Of a stretch of DNA of 64,000 nucleotides, positions 8,276-17,182 are shown piece after piece (positions within the stretch are counted from its first letter, which is position 1; every line of letters begins with the position of its first letter). The notes beneath the pieces were generated by a model, which was not told where the DNA came from, made no database searches, and saw only the letters and a program-made list of their open reading frames with translations. The DNA is from an uncultured Porphyromonadaceae bacterium (GTDB taxonomy: Bacteria > Bacteroidota > Bacteroidia > Bacteroidales > Muribaculaceae). The stretch is from the NCBI GenBank assembly GCA_900541555.1, contig UQKE01000006.1, positions 1 to 64,000 of the forward strand, read 5' to 3'. The position numbers and the translations under genes were made by a program.

Positions 8276-8305
8276 TTGCAATCCGGCAAATGATACCTAA
8301 ATTTG
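8276..8305 (+). promoter_or_regulatory. Promoter of the isomerase-ostA-mutL operon
   Basis: TTG at 8276-8278, a 19-base spacer and TAAATTTG at 8298-8305 match the full Bacteroidota housekeeping consensus. The predicted leader is about 60 bases. It would begin with a 7-bp hairpin (8312-8318 with 8336-8342, GGCGGAT and complement). Confidence 0.75.
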
Positions 8306-8372
8306 CACGTTGGCGGATTAAGCGACACGAGCAGCATCCGCCCGGGTATTACTAATTAAATTCATAGAAAAA

Positions 8373-9722
8373 GTGAAACTGAAAATTCTGACCGCTTCCA
8401 TTCTTGCGTGTGCCACATATTATACCGTAGCCCAAAACAACATTGCGGAAGAAGTTGTATGGGTTGTCGGCGACGAACCTATCTATAAATCGCAAGTGGA
8501 AGACCAATACGCGCAAATGCAATACGAACGCACGCCCATCAACGGCGACCCCTACTGTGTCATTCCGGAACAGTTGGCCATCGACAAGCTGTTTCTGCAC
8601 CAAGCGGAAATAGACACCATCGTTGTCGATGATGGCACCGTGATGAAAGAAGTGAACGCGCGCATAAACTACTTTATCGAAACGCTCGGCGACAAAAATA
8701 AAGTGGAAGAATATTTTAGAAAATCAATCCCTGAAATGAAAGAAACATTTCAGGAAATCATGAAAAACCAATACACGATCCAACAAGTGAGAGAAAATCT
8801 CACAAAAGACGTGAAAGCCACGCCGGCCGACGTCAGAAAATATTTCGAAAATTTGGATCAAGACAGCATCCCCTACATCCCGATGCAAGTCGAAGTGCAA
8901 ATAATCAGCATTAAGCCAATCATACCGCAAGCTGAAATAGACGAAGTGAAATCCCGCCTTCGCGACTATGCGCAACGCGTAAACGACGGGGAGTCGGAAT
9001 TCTCCACCCTTGCCATTTTGTATTCCGAAGACGCATCGTCGGTTAGAGGCGGCGAAATCGGATTCAGGGGAAGGACAGAATTAATGCCGGAATATGCCAG
9101 CGTGGCATTCAACCTGACCGACCCGAAGAAAGCCTCCAAAGTCGTAGAAACAGATGCCGGATTCCACATCATTCAACTGATTGAAAAAAGAGGTGACAAA
9201 ATCAATACGCGTCACATCTTGCTTCGTCCGAAAGTTTCCGACAAAGAACTCACCGACGGATTGACACGCCTCGACTCGCTTCGTTCCGACATATTGAAAA
9301 AAGAAGTGACTTTCGAACAAGCGGCCCAATACATTTCCCAAGACAAAGACACTCGAAACAATCAGGGCATCATGTACAATCAGTTGAGTGGGTCCACAAA
9401 ATTCGAAATGTCGCAACTGCCGCAAGAAGTTGCAAAACAAGTCGACAAACTGCAAATCGGCGAAATATCCGAACCGTTCATCATGATTGATGCGCATACA
9501 AACCGCGAAGTCGTGGCAATAGTGAAATTAAAAAATCGAATTGAAGGACACAGAGCCACATTGCGCGACGATTATGAAACACTGAAAACAAATTATGAAG
9601 CTTATGCAAAAAACAAAATAATTTCCGAATGGATTGAAAACAAAATAAATTCAACCTATATTTACATTGAAGAAGGATGGCGCGATTGCAAATTCCAGCA
9701 CGATGGATGGCTGAAACGATAG
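8373..9722 (+). CDS. SurA/PpiC-type periplasmic peptidyl-prolyl isomerase
   Basis: 449 residues from a GTG start; no better start is visible and the signal peptide begins right there (KLKILTASILACATYYTVAQ, residues 2-21). An N-terminal chaperone region (~25-165) precedes two parvulin-like segments at ~170-280 and ~280-385, recognisable from LYSEDASSVRGGEIGF and NTRHILLRPK. This layout resembles SurA, which escorts outer-membrane proteins across the periplasm. It is first in an operon with an OstA-like gene 22 bases on and then mutL. Pairing with an LPS-transport-type protein supports an envelope role. Which of the two segments is active is not clear from sequence. Confidence 0.9.
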   Translation: MKLKILTASILACATYYTVAQNNIAEEVVWVVGDEPIYKSQVEDQYAQMQYERTPINGDPYCVIPEQLAIDKLFLHQAEIDTIVVDDGTVMKEVNARINYFIETLGDKNKVEEYFRKSIPEMKETFQEIMKNQYTIQQVRENLTKDVKATPADVRKYFENLDQDSIPYIPMQVEVQIISIKPIIPQAEIDEVKSRLRDYAQRVNDGESEFSTLAILYSEDASSVRGGEIGFRGRTELMPEYASVAFNLTDPKKASKVVETDAGFHIIQLIEKRGDKINTRHILLRPKVSDKELTDGLTRLDSLRSDILKKEVTFEQAAQYISQDKDTRNNQGIMYNQLSGSTKFEMSQLPQEVAKQVDKLQIGEISEPFIMIDAHTNREVVAIVKLKNRIEGHRATLRDDYETLKTNYEAYAKNKIISEWIENKINSTYIYIEEGWRDCKFQHDGWLKR

Positions 9723-9744
9723 CACCAAGCCGACACGACCAAAA

Positions 9745-11415
9745 ATGAACAACCAAAACAAAAATAACAAGACCTTTCACCAAAGGCATAAGATTCTAAA
9801 AGGACTCTTATGCCTTTTGGCTCTTTGGCTTGTCTATATCGCGTTCGACACGCCTGCTGCCCGAGCTGTCAAGCCGATGATTCCCGATGCCAACCGCTAT
9901 CAAAAAGAAAAAGTATTCCTTGAATATGCCGACAGCCTTTTCATGGATGAATCTCATCCTGAATTTCAAGTGCTGAAAGGCAACGTGAAATTTCGAAAAG
10001 AAGACATGTTCATGTATTGCGACAGCGCGAATTTCTACGACAAGGAAAATCGACTTGATGCTTTCGGAAATGTCAAAATGGAGCAAGGCGACACGCTGAA
10101 TGTATTTGCCGACAAACTCTACTACGACGGGCAAGAAGAATATGCTCGGCTTCGGCACAACGTCCGCATGGAGCATCGCAACACGACTCTTTTCACCGAC
10201 AGTTTCGATTACGACTTGTTGGACAACATCGGTTATTATTTCGAAGGCGGAAAAATCGTTGACGAACAAAACACATTGACTTCAAAATACGGGCAATATG
10301 CTCCGGACACGAAAGACACGCAACTGCTTTTCGACGTGGAACTCGTCAACGACAAATACGTGATGAATACCGACACCCTGTTCTACAACACCGAAAGCCA
10401 CGTTGCCGACATTGTAGGCAATACAATCATCGTGTCCGACAGCAGCACCGTCTACACCGACCAAGGCTGGTACAACACCGACGACGACCGCGCCACACTG
10501 TACAATCGCTCGCTCATCGTCGGCAAGGGCGGACAAACCCTCACGGGCGACACCATTTTCTACGATCGCTCTGCCGGATTTGGAGAAGCGTTCGGAAACA
10601 TGATACTGACCGACTCGGCAAAATCGACTATTTTGATGGGCGATTACGGTTTTCATAATGAGAAAAGCAATACATCTTTCGCCACCCGACGCGCCCTTGC
10701 CATGGAATTTTCGCAAGGCGACACAATCTACGTGCACGGCGACACAATACGCACATATCTTCTCATGCCCGACTCGTCGCGAGTCATGTGCGCATATCCG
10801 AATGTACGCTTTTTCCGGACAGACATTCAAGGCATCTGCGACTCTCTTTCCTTCATGTCGCGCGACTCCATGCTATACATGCACCGCCACCCTATTTTGT
10901 GGAATTTAGAACGGCAAGTGATGGGCAATGTCATTAAAATACACATGAACGACAGCACCGTGGAAAAAGCCTACCTGCCGGAATACGGAATGCTCGGCGA
11001 GCATGTGGCTGACGAATTCTACAATCAACTGTCGGGCAAAGAAATGATTGCCCATTTCGACAATGGCGAAATAAGCCAGCTCGATGTCAATGGAAATGTC
11101 ATGGCGATACTTCTCCCAATGGAAAACGATTCCACATACAACAAACTTGTAAATGCAGAAGGAAGTTTCCTGATCGTCAAAATCAAAAACCGCCAAATTG
11201 AGAAATTAAACTTATGGCCGGATGTGTCAGGCAAAGTAACGCCTATCTATCTGGCAAAAAAATCCCAATACTACCTGAAAGGATTCAAATGGTATGGAGA
11301 AATTCGGCCAAAAGACCAATACGACATTTTCGCCATTCCGGAAGCCATGAAAACCCTTTTCAGTTCGCCGGAATCCATTGCGCCGGTCAGAAGAATTCGC
11401 AATGAAAATGAATAA
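9745..11415 (+). CDS. OstA/LptA-like organic solvent tolerance protein
   Basis: 556 residues with a basic N-terminus and one hydrophobic segment at ~20-40 (signal or anchor). A long beta-rich region follows with repeated phrases such as LKGNVKFRKEDMFMYCDSA, FGNVKMEQGDTLNVFADKLYYDG and VGNTIIVSDSSTVYTDQGWY. These are repeats of the OstA N-terminal (beta-jellyroll/LptA) fold. Such proteins form the bridge or outer-membrane part of the LPS transport system. This one lacks an evident LptD barrel and is much longer than LptA, so it looks like the extended OstA protein usual in Bacteroidota. Its place between a SurA-like isomerase and mutL in one operon supports an envelope function for the first two genes. 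Confidence 0.85.
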   Translation: MNNQNKNNKTFHQRHKILKGLLCLLALWLVYIAFDTPAARAVKPMIPDANRYQKEKVFLEYADSLFMDESHPEFQVLKGNVKFRKEDMFMYCDSANFYDKENRLDAFGNVKMEQGDTLNVFADKLYYDGQEEYARLRHNVRMEHRNTTLFTDSFDYDLLDNIGYYFEGGKIVDEQNTLTSKYGQYAPDTKDTQLLFDVELVNDKYVMNTDTLFYNTESHVADIVGNTIIVSDSSTVYTDQGWYNTDDDRATLYNRSLIVGKGGQTLTGDTIFYDRSAGFGEAFGNMILTDSAKSTILMGDYGFHNEKSNTSFATRRALAMEFSQGDTIYVHGDTIRTYLLMPDSSRVMCAYPNVRFFRTDIQGICDSLSFMSRDSMLYMHRHPILWNLERQVMGNVIKIHMNDSTVEKAYLPEYGMLGEHVADEFYNQLSGKEMIAHFDNGEISQLDVNGNVMAILLPMENDSTYNKLVNAEGSFLIVKIKNRQIEKLNLWPDVSGKVTPIYLAKKSQYYLKGFKWYGEIRPKDQYDIFAIPEAMKTLFSSPESIAPVRRIRNENE

Positions 11416-11424
11416 CAACACAAA

Positions 11425-13290
11425 ATGGCAGACATCATAAAACTACTTCCCGACTCTGTGGCAAATCAGATAGCCGCAGGAGAAGTCATACAGAGGCCGG
11501 CTTCCGTCATCAAAGAATTGGTGGAGAATGCCATCGATGCAGGCGCCACTTCCATTGAAATCATTTTGAAGGACGCCGGACGGACGCTGATACAAGTGAT
11601 CGACAATGGGTCGGGGATGTCGGAAACAGATGCGCGCCTTGCTTTTGAACGTCACGCCACATCGAAGATTAAAAACGCAGAAGACCTTTTTGCCCTTCAC
11701 ACAATGGGATTCAGAGGCGAAGCACTTGCTTCTATCGCCGCTATCGCCCAAATAGAACTTCGCACTCGGAAACACGATTCGCCCATGGGCACGAAAATCT
11801 GCATTTCCGCTTCGAAATGCGAATCGCAAGAGCCAGACTATTGTCAAGCCGGTTGCAATTTCATGATTAAAAATCTGTTTTTCAACGTGCCGGCACGTCG
11901 CAAATTTTTAAAAAGCAACCAAGTCGAGCTGAGCAACATCATCAAGGAGTTCGAAAAATTGGCCTTGGTCAATCACACTGTCGAGTTCAAACTGTCACAC
12001 AATGGCAATATGCTCTACCAGCTGATGGAAGGCGATTCATTCAAAAAACGCATCGCATCGCTCTTTTCTCGCTCTATGGAGCAACAGCTCATCCCCATTG
12101 AAACCGCCACGTCCATCGTGTCGCTCAGCGGCTTCATATCGCGTCCGGAAAACGCGAGGAAACGCAATTGCCTGCAATATCTGTTTGTCAACGGCCGCCA
12201 CATGAGGCATCCCTATTTCCACAAAGCAATCCTTTCATGCTACGACCAATTGATTCCTTCCGACGAACAGCCCAACTACTTCCTCAACTTCACCGTCGAA
12301 CCGGAAAGTATCGATGTGAATATTCATCCGACCAAGAATGAAATTAAGTTTGAGAACGAACAAGCCATTTGGCAAATTCTTTTCGCTGCCGTAAAGGAAG
12401 CGTTGGGAAAATTTAGTGCTGTGCCGACCATCGAATTCGACACAGAAGGGGCTATCGACATCCCTATCGGCATGCCAAACAATAAAGTGCATGCACCTGA
12501 AATCGACATCGATCCGAACTACAACCCTTTCGCGCCATCCTCTCGCGCATCGTCTTCCGGCTATACGCCATTTCGCGACCATGCGAACTCCAAACTGCAA
12601 AATTGGGATTTGCTCTATCAGAATTTTGAAAACAAACGAAACAATGCCACCCAATTTGCCACTGAAAACCCGCAACAAACGGCTCTTGTCGATTCAGAGT
12701 CGCCCATGGGCAATGAAATAGAATCCTACAACGACACATATTGCCAACTAAAAAACAAATACATACTCGTGCCTGCCAAATCCGGTTTACTTCTCATCGA
12801 CCAACACAGAGCGCATATCCGCGTGCTCTTCGACACGCTAATCGAGGCCAAAGCCGGAAAGCACATTGAATCTCAACGCGTTTTGTTTCAGGAAGTAATA
12901 CGCTTGTCGCCGGCACAAAGCCAAATTCTTGAGGAATTAAAAGACGAAATGGAATCGTTGGGTTTTGAAATCGGTTTTCTCGGCGATAATTCTTGGACAG
13001 TCAATAGCTCCCCTGCCAACCTGAAAGGAATCAACATCAAAGATATGATTCTTGACGTGATAGATTCCGTAAACACCGGCGGGCATTCCATTTCGAAACG
13101 CGTTGCCGAACATATCGCTCTTTCTTCGGCGCGAGCTGCAGCCGTGCAATATGGGCAACATCTGACACAAGAAGAAATGGACTCTCTCGTTGCATCATTA
13201 TTCCGCTCGAAAGAACCCGGATACACTCCGGACGGAAAGAAGACGATGTACACGCTTACTTTCGAAGAAATCAACAAAATGTTTTCCTAA
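11425..13290 (+). CDS. mutL: DNA mismatch repair protein MutL
   Basis: 621 residues, normal length. The N-terminal GHKL ATPase is clear: KELVENAIDAGA, DNGSGM and GFRGEALASIAAI. It couples MutS mismatch recognition to downstream excision. The C-terminal dimerisation domain is at ~430-621. At the site of the endonuclease motif DQHAxxExxxxE this protein reads DQHRAHIRVLFD (D459 on), so both glutamates are missing and the nicking activity of MutL homologues may be absent. It is 9 bases after the OstA-like gene. A 300-base stretch without a clear gene follows. Confidence 0.97.
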   Translation: MADIIKLLPDSVANQIAAGEVIQRPASVIKELVENAIDAGATSIEIILKDAGRTLIQVIDNGSGMSETDARLAFERHATSKIKNAEDLFALHTMGFRGEALASIAAIAQIELRTRKHDSPMGTKICISASKCESQEPDYCQAGCNFMIKNLFFNVPARRKFLKSNQVELSNIIKEFEKLALVNHTVEFKLSHNGNMLYQLMEGDSFKKRIASLFSRSMEQQLIPIETATSIVSLSGFISRPENARKRNCLQYLFVNGRHMRHPYFHKAILSCYDQLIPSDEQPNYFLNFTVEPESIDVNIHPTKNEIKFENEQAIWQILFAAVKEALGKFSAVPTIEFDTEGAIDIPIGMPNNKVHAPEIDIDPNYNPFAPSSRASSSGYTPFRDHANSKLQNWDLLYQNFENKRNNATQFATENPQQTALVDSESPMGNEIESYNDTYCQLKNKYILVPAKSGLLLIDQHRAHIRVLFDTLIEAKAGKHIESQRVLFQEVIRLSPAQSQILEELKDEMESLGFEIGFLGDNSWTVNSSPANLKGINIKDMILDVIDSVNTGGHSISKRVAEHIALSSARAAAVQYGQHLTQEEMDSLVASLFRSKEPGYTPDGKKTMYTLTFEEINKMFS

Positions 13291-13593
13291 AAATCGATCA
13301 TGATGTTTTTAGGAGTTTGGCAAGACATTTTGTCTAAAACTGGCAAAATTCGTTTAGCAGCACGAGCATCCATCTGCCATATTTCAAAGCATGCACTAAC
13401 ATTCAGACATGTTGAAACAACAATCGACATAACGCAAATAAGCCATATATAAAATCTTTCTGCACATAGCTTTCTACTTTGACTTAGCGACGGATTGTGG
13501 GAAAAGAAGTTTTGAACCATCTTGAATCAATTTGAATTTTTACTTCCTTTCTCAAATAGATACTTTTGTAGAATCTAACATAATACCACAATT
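13291..13593. other. Intergenic stretch after mutL, no confident gene
   Basis: This is 303 bases of A+T-rich sequence. Open frames of ~50 residues (+) and 77 residues (-) exist, but neither has a recognisable family or start context. No strong hairpin with a T tract follows mutL. A -7 box at 13561 serves the next gene. Confidence 0.5.
13561..13568 (+). promoter_or_regulatory. -7 box (TACTTTTG) for the three small genes
   Basis: TACTTTTG fits TAnnTTTG, 26 bases before the ATG at 13594. The nearest upstream TTG is 26 bases away, beyond the usual spacing. Confidence 0.5.
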
Positions 13594-14070
13594 ATGGAAA
13601 ATGCAGAAAAATTAGAGCACGCAATCGCTACGCTCAAAGAGCAACATAGCAAAATAAGCAAATGGATTTTTTGGGGAGGAAGCATTCCCGAGAAAATATT
13701 GAAAAATCACACAACAAAGTATGCTCCAGTCAAATCTGACGAGAAAATCTTGTTCATGGTCAACAAAAAAACAGGATTCGGATTTAGTTGCCTGCTCGTT
13801 ACCGACAAGTTCGTTTATTATAAATGCTTAAAAGATGCTTTTTTGAGCAGCCTCATTCCCATAGTGGAAAAAGGCATTATTCCGCTGTCTAAAATCGAGA
13901 GCATGTCGATAGGCGAGCATGACCATTGTTATGGCACCGCTTACATAGGACACCAATTGGTGATAAACGGCCAAGTAAAAGGACTGCTTCGCATGGGCGG
14001 GGGCGTCTTCTACGATGAAGACTTAATCGACAATCTCACACAGTTGTTTAATGCGTTAACGCGGAAATAA
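13594..14070 (+). CDS. Hypothetical protein with PH-like domain
   Basis: 158 residues, no signal peptide. I do not recognise a named family with certainty. Residues ~45-155 have the strand pattern of bacterial PH-like domains: SDEKILFMVNKKTGFGFSCLLVTDKFVYYK, broken here only by strand turns, with KIESMSIGEHD and a C-terminal helix LIDNLTQLFNAL. An amphipathic helix precedes it (~3-30). It is first of three small genes; the next two encode membrane proteins, so it may act at the membrane surface. Function unknown. Confidence 0.65.
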   Translation: MENAEKLEHAIATLKEQHSKISKWIFWGGSIPEKILKNHTTKYAPVKSDEKILFMVNKKTGFGFSCLLVTDKFVYYKCLKDAFLSSLIPIVEKGIIPLSKIESMSIGEHDHCYGTAYIGHQLVINGQVKGLLRMGGGVFYDEDLIDNLTQLFNALTRK

Positions 14071-14079
14071 CAAATAGGC

Positions 14080-14346
14080 ATGAGTTTCAAGCAATCGTAC
14101 ATGATTTATCAAAAGAGCCATAAATATGCAAACATCGCAAAAAGTATCATTATTTATGGAATTACCGTGCTTTTTATGGCTTTGGCTTCTTTGATTTTTT
14201 ATGATTCTGAATCAAAAACAACAGCAAGAATCATCATAATAGTATCGCTTTTCATTGGACTTTTTATCGGAGCGATAATCGCAAGCATGCTAGAGAGACA
14301 GATCAATAAATATTTCTTCAAACGAGTAAAAAAAACACTATCATGA
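14080..14346 (+). CDS. Small membrane protein, function unknown
   Basis: 88 residues with two hydrophobic segments (~23-42 and ~50-70) and a basic C-terminal tail ending in KRVKKTLS. No family recognised. It starts 9 bases after the PH-like gene and overlaps the next gene by 4 bases (ATGA), so all three are probably one transcript and coupled in translation. Confidence 0.6.
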   Translation: MSFKQSYMIYQKSHKYANIAKSIIIYGITVLFMALASLIFYDSESKTTARIIIIVSLFIGLFIGAIIASMLERQINKYFFKRVKKTLS

Positions 14347-14717
14347 ATATAACAATAAGAATATTAAGCATTTTAGGCATATTTATTTTCGGATTTTGTC
14401 TTCTTGGTCTGATAGGTGCCGAAGAGGACATGGTATCAGCTCATATGTTATTCAACGAAATCGGCGAGAATGCCTTACTCGTCTCTGAATATAACATTGC
14501 CGAAAATATACAGAATACACAAGATACATTGTATGCCATTGTTTTTCTTCTATTCATTGCAAGCCTTTTCGGACTCATCCTGTCTATTTTTGGATGCTGT
14601 GTCAAAACCAAACGAAAAGATGTCAATATAGAACTTCTGAAATTAAATGATTTAAAAGAAAAAGGCATCATCGACAAAGACGAATTTGAGGCAAAAAAAC
14701 GAGAATTATTAATGTAA
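14343..14717 (+). CDS. Small membrane protein with C-terminal SHOCT-like motif
   Basis: 124 residues. Two hydrophobic segments (~5-25 and ~64-87) flank a polar periplasmic loop. The cytoplasmic C-terminus LLKLNDLKEKGIIDKDEFEA then KKRELL matches the short SHOCT-type helix pair (L-x-x-L-K-x-G-I-I-x-x-E-F-E-x-K-K) found at the ends of many oligomeric or membrane proteins. The start overlaps the previous gene's stop (ATGA). Function unknown. The closest stem-loop downstream is the long hairpin at 14768. Confidence 0.7.
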   Translation: MNITIRILSILGIFIFGFCLLGLIGAEEDMVSAHMLFNEIGENALLVSEYNIAENIQNTQDTLYAIVFLLFIASLFGLILSIFGCCVKTKRKDVNIELLKLNDLKEKGIIDKDEFEAKKRELLM

Positions 14718-14767
14718 TCATTTCCGACAAAATAGAACCCGCTTACCTTAATACTATAACAACGAAA

Positions 14768-14810
14768 GAACTTGCACAGTTTGTTTTTGATAAACAAACT
14801 GTGCAAGTTC
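14768..14810. repeat. 19-bp perfect inverted repeat without T tract
   Basis: GAACTTGCACAGTTTGTTT (14768-14786) is perfectly complementary to AAACAAACTGTGCAAGTTC (14792-14810) around a 5-base loop TTGAT. The bases after it are CATATATCGG, not a T tract, and the mirror side is also not a clean T tract. It may be an unusual terminator for the upstream trio, an RNA-processing hairpin, or a protein-binding or transposition palindrome. Confidence 0.8.
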
Positions 14811-14889
14811 CATATATCGGAGTAATACGAAACAAGCGTCCCGACAAATAATTTCAAACAAATTTGATTATTTTGCACTCAACTTTCGC

Positions 14890-14897
14890 TATATTTG
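14890..14897 (+). promoter_or_regulatory. -7 box (TATATTTG) for the TPR/propeller gene
   Basis: TATATTTG matches TAnnTTTG, 24 bases before the ATG at 14921. Upstream TTGs lie at 14 and 23 bases, neither ideal. Confidence 0.5.
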
Positions 14898-14920
14898 TAT
14901 CTGTTTAAACATATCCCGAT

Positions 14921-16342
14921 ATGAAAATCAGATCCGGCTTATTTTTTATTGCATTAGGCATATCGCTAACTGCCAATTCTTTGACGCTGACGCAAGCAAA
15001 AAAGCTATATACCGAAGGCCGTTTTGAAGAGGCGCTTTCCACATTCCAAGATCTCCAAAAGAAAAATCCTCAAAACGCCAACTACAACCAATGGTTGGGC
15101 GGATGCTTGTATGAAACCGGCAAAAAAGAGGAAGCTATCCCCTACTTGGAAACCGCCCTTTCCAAAAAAGTTGCCGATGCTGCAAGATATTTGGCGCAAA
15201 TCGCGCTCGAAAAAATGGACTACGAGCAAATGGAATCGCTGACGCGCCAGTTTGAAAATATGATCGACAACGACGAATCTGTCCTTTCCGACAATGCGCT
15301 TGCCGGCTATCGCAAATTGAAAAGAACGACAGAAATGCTCAACAACGTCGAGAAGATCCAAATATTCGACAGCTTGACAGTGTCTAAGAAAGACTTTTTC
15401 AAGCATTACAAACTGTCGCTCGAAGCAGGCACGCTCAACACGCCCGATATTTTACCCGCATCCGTTCCCGACAGTGCGATTTCAATGGTCTACATGCCTC
15501 AATCGGCAAATCGCATGATTTGGGCCATGCCGGATTCGACCGGACGCAAGAAATTGGTTGAAATATACAAATTAGCCGACGGCAAATGGGACAAACCGAC
15601 GTTTCTAAGCGATGAACTGACCGACAACGGAGATGTCGATTTTCCATTCATCATGGCAGACGGCACTACCATCTATTATGCCGGCAACGGAGAAAACAGC
15701 ATTGGCGGATACGACATATACATGTCGCGAAAAGACTTTGCAAGCAGCGAATATCTGCATCCTCAAAACATCGGATTCCCTTACAATTCCCCATTCGACG
15801 ACTACATGCTGGTCATTGACGAAATGACGGGAATCGGATGGTGGGCAACCGATAGGAATCAAATTCCGGGCAAACTGACTATCTATATCTTCAAACGTAA
15901 CGATTTCAGGGAAAATTACGACAGCACAAATCCGAATATCTTCGGACTTGCCTCTGTCAGATCCATCAAAGACACATGGACCGACAACAATGATTACAAA
16001 GACCTTATTACAGAAATTAAAAACATTGCGATTGAAGAAAGCAAGCCAAAAGCCGATTTCTCCTTTTACATTAAAAACGGAGTTGAATATACTCGATTTG
16101 ACGACTTCATAAGTCCGGAAGCCGAAAGTTTAATGCACAAACGCATGAAATTGTCGGAACAAATTGAAGGATATTATTCGCAACTTAAAACATTACGGAA
16201 ACAATATGCCCGTTCGCAAAATAAAAATTCTTTGACTTCTGAGATTCTACGATTGGAAAGAGCAATTCTCAAAGATGCCAACGAGGTGAAACGCATGGAT
16301 AATGAAATCAGAGCCATAGAAATCCCAATGCTAAAGAAATAA
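14921..16342 (+). CDS. Periplasmic TPR and beta-propeller-like protein
   Basis: 473 residues. A signal peptide at ~1-20 (FFIALGISLTANS) leads into tetratricopeptide repeats at ~25-110 (EGRFEEALSTFQDL, YETGKKEEAIPYLETAL). The middle (~150-340) has PD40/WD40-like blades, with phrases such as GDVDFPFIMADGTTIYYAG and GGYDIYMSRKDF. The end (~400-470) is a charged coiled coil. This layout resembles the Bacteroidota TPR-PD40 proteins that often also carry OmpA domains, but no OmpA domain is present here. The location is likely periplasmic; the partner is unknown. The next gene starts 14 bases on. Confidence 0.75.
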   Translation: MKIRSGLFFIALGISLTANSLTLTQAKKLYTEGRFEEALSTFQDLQKKNPQNANYNQWLGGCLYETGKKEEAIPYLETALSKKVADAARYLAQIALEKMDYEQMESLTRQFENMIDNDESVLSDNALAGYRKLKRTTEMLNNVEKIQIFDSLTVSKKDFFKHYKLSLEAGTLNTPDILPASVPDSAISMVYMPQSANRMIWAMPDSTGRKKLVEIYKLADGKWDKPTFLSDELTDNGDVDFPFIMADGTTIYYAGNGENSIGGYDIYMSRKDFASSEYLHPQNIGFPYNSPFDDYMLVIDEMTGIGWWATDRNQIPGKLTIYIFKRNDFRENYDSTNPNIFGLASVRSIKDTWTDNNDYKDLITEIKNIAIEESKPKADFSFYIKNGVEYTRFDDFISPEAESLMHKRMKLSEQIEGYYSQLKTLRKQYARSQNKNSLTSEILRLERAILKDANEVKRMDNEIRAIEIPMLKK

Positions 16343-16356
16343 ATCTTCATTCTCTT

Positions 16357-17163
16357 ATGATTGATTTTAAAGAAATTGCCGCCAAGTCATCTTTATATAA
16401 TTTTCATAGTCATACGCAATATTGCGACGGACGCGCACCCATGGAAGATTTTGCCGCAAAAGCCGTCGAATTGGGATTCACAGACTATGGCTTTTCGCCC
16501 CACTCTCCGATTCCTGCGCCATCGTCATGCAATATGAGCAAAGACGACACTGTTTCTTATTTTAAAGAAATCGACAGATTGAGATCCATGTATCGCGGCA
16601 AAATCAACTTGTTCGCTTCTATGGAAATCGATTACCTCGATGAGTCTTGGGGTCCGGCCAATCCATATTTCGATACCTTTCCCCTCGACTATCGCATCGG
16701 CTCCATCCATTTCGTGCCATGCGGCGACCAATATGTCGACACCGACGGCAGTTTCGACTCTTTCAAAATCAAAATGAATCGATTCTTCAACGAAGATATC
16801 CATTACGTCGTCGAATTATTTTATTTGCAAACGTATAAAATGATTGAGGCGGGGAAATTCGAGATAATCGGACACTTCGACAAAATCGGGCATAACGCAT
16901 CGCTTTATTGTCCGGGCATTGAAAACGAAGATTGGTACAACGACTTGGTCGTAAAAACAATAAAAACAATAAAAGAAGCCGGCTTAATCGTGGAAATAAA
17001 CACAAAGTCGTATGATACGCATCATCGGCTATTCCCCCACGAACGATATTTTCCCTTGCTGAAAAAATATGAAATTCCTGTCGTTTTCAACTCCGATGCC
17101 CACTACCCCGATCTCATCAATGCAGGTCGTGAAGCCGCAATGAAATTGTATTATTCACTGTAA
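16357..17163 (+). CDS. PHP-domain histidinol-phosphatase family protein
   Basis: 268 residues, normal for the HisK/PHP family. Metal-binding motifs of the PHP fold are all present: NFHSHTQYCDG at ~18, FSPHSP at ~48, MEIDYLD at ~89, GSIHFVP at ~113, IIGHFDKIGHN at ~173 and FNSDAHYPDLI at the end. These enzymes are trinuclear-metal phosphoesterases; the histidinol-phosphatase role is a family assignment. No other his genes are close, so a different phosphoester substrate is possible. It lies 19 bases ahead of metA. Confidence 0.85.
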   Translation: MIDFKEIAAKSSLYNFHSHTQYCDGRAPMEDFAAKAVELGFTDYGFSPHSPIPAPSSCNMSKDDTVSYFKEIDRLRSMYRGKINLFASMEIDYLDESWGPANPYFDTFPLDYRIGSIHFVPCGDQYVDTDGSFDSFKIKMNRFFNEDIHYVVELFYLQTYKMIEAGKFEIIGHFDKIGHNASLYCPGIENEDWYNDLVVKTIKTIKEAGLIVEINTKSYDTHHRLFPHERYFPLLKKYEIPVVFNSDAHYPDLINAGREAAMKLYYSL

Positions 17164-17182
17164 TTAAAAGAAATTTATGGTT

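Noticed and set aside
13287-13520. 77-codon - strand frame after mutL
   Set aside because: No family, odd composition and no promoter; too weak to call a gene.
17164-17182. SAM riboswitch upstream of metA
   Set aside because: Only 19 bases separate metA from the preceding gene.
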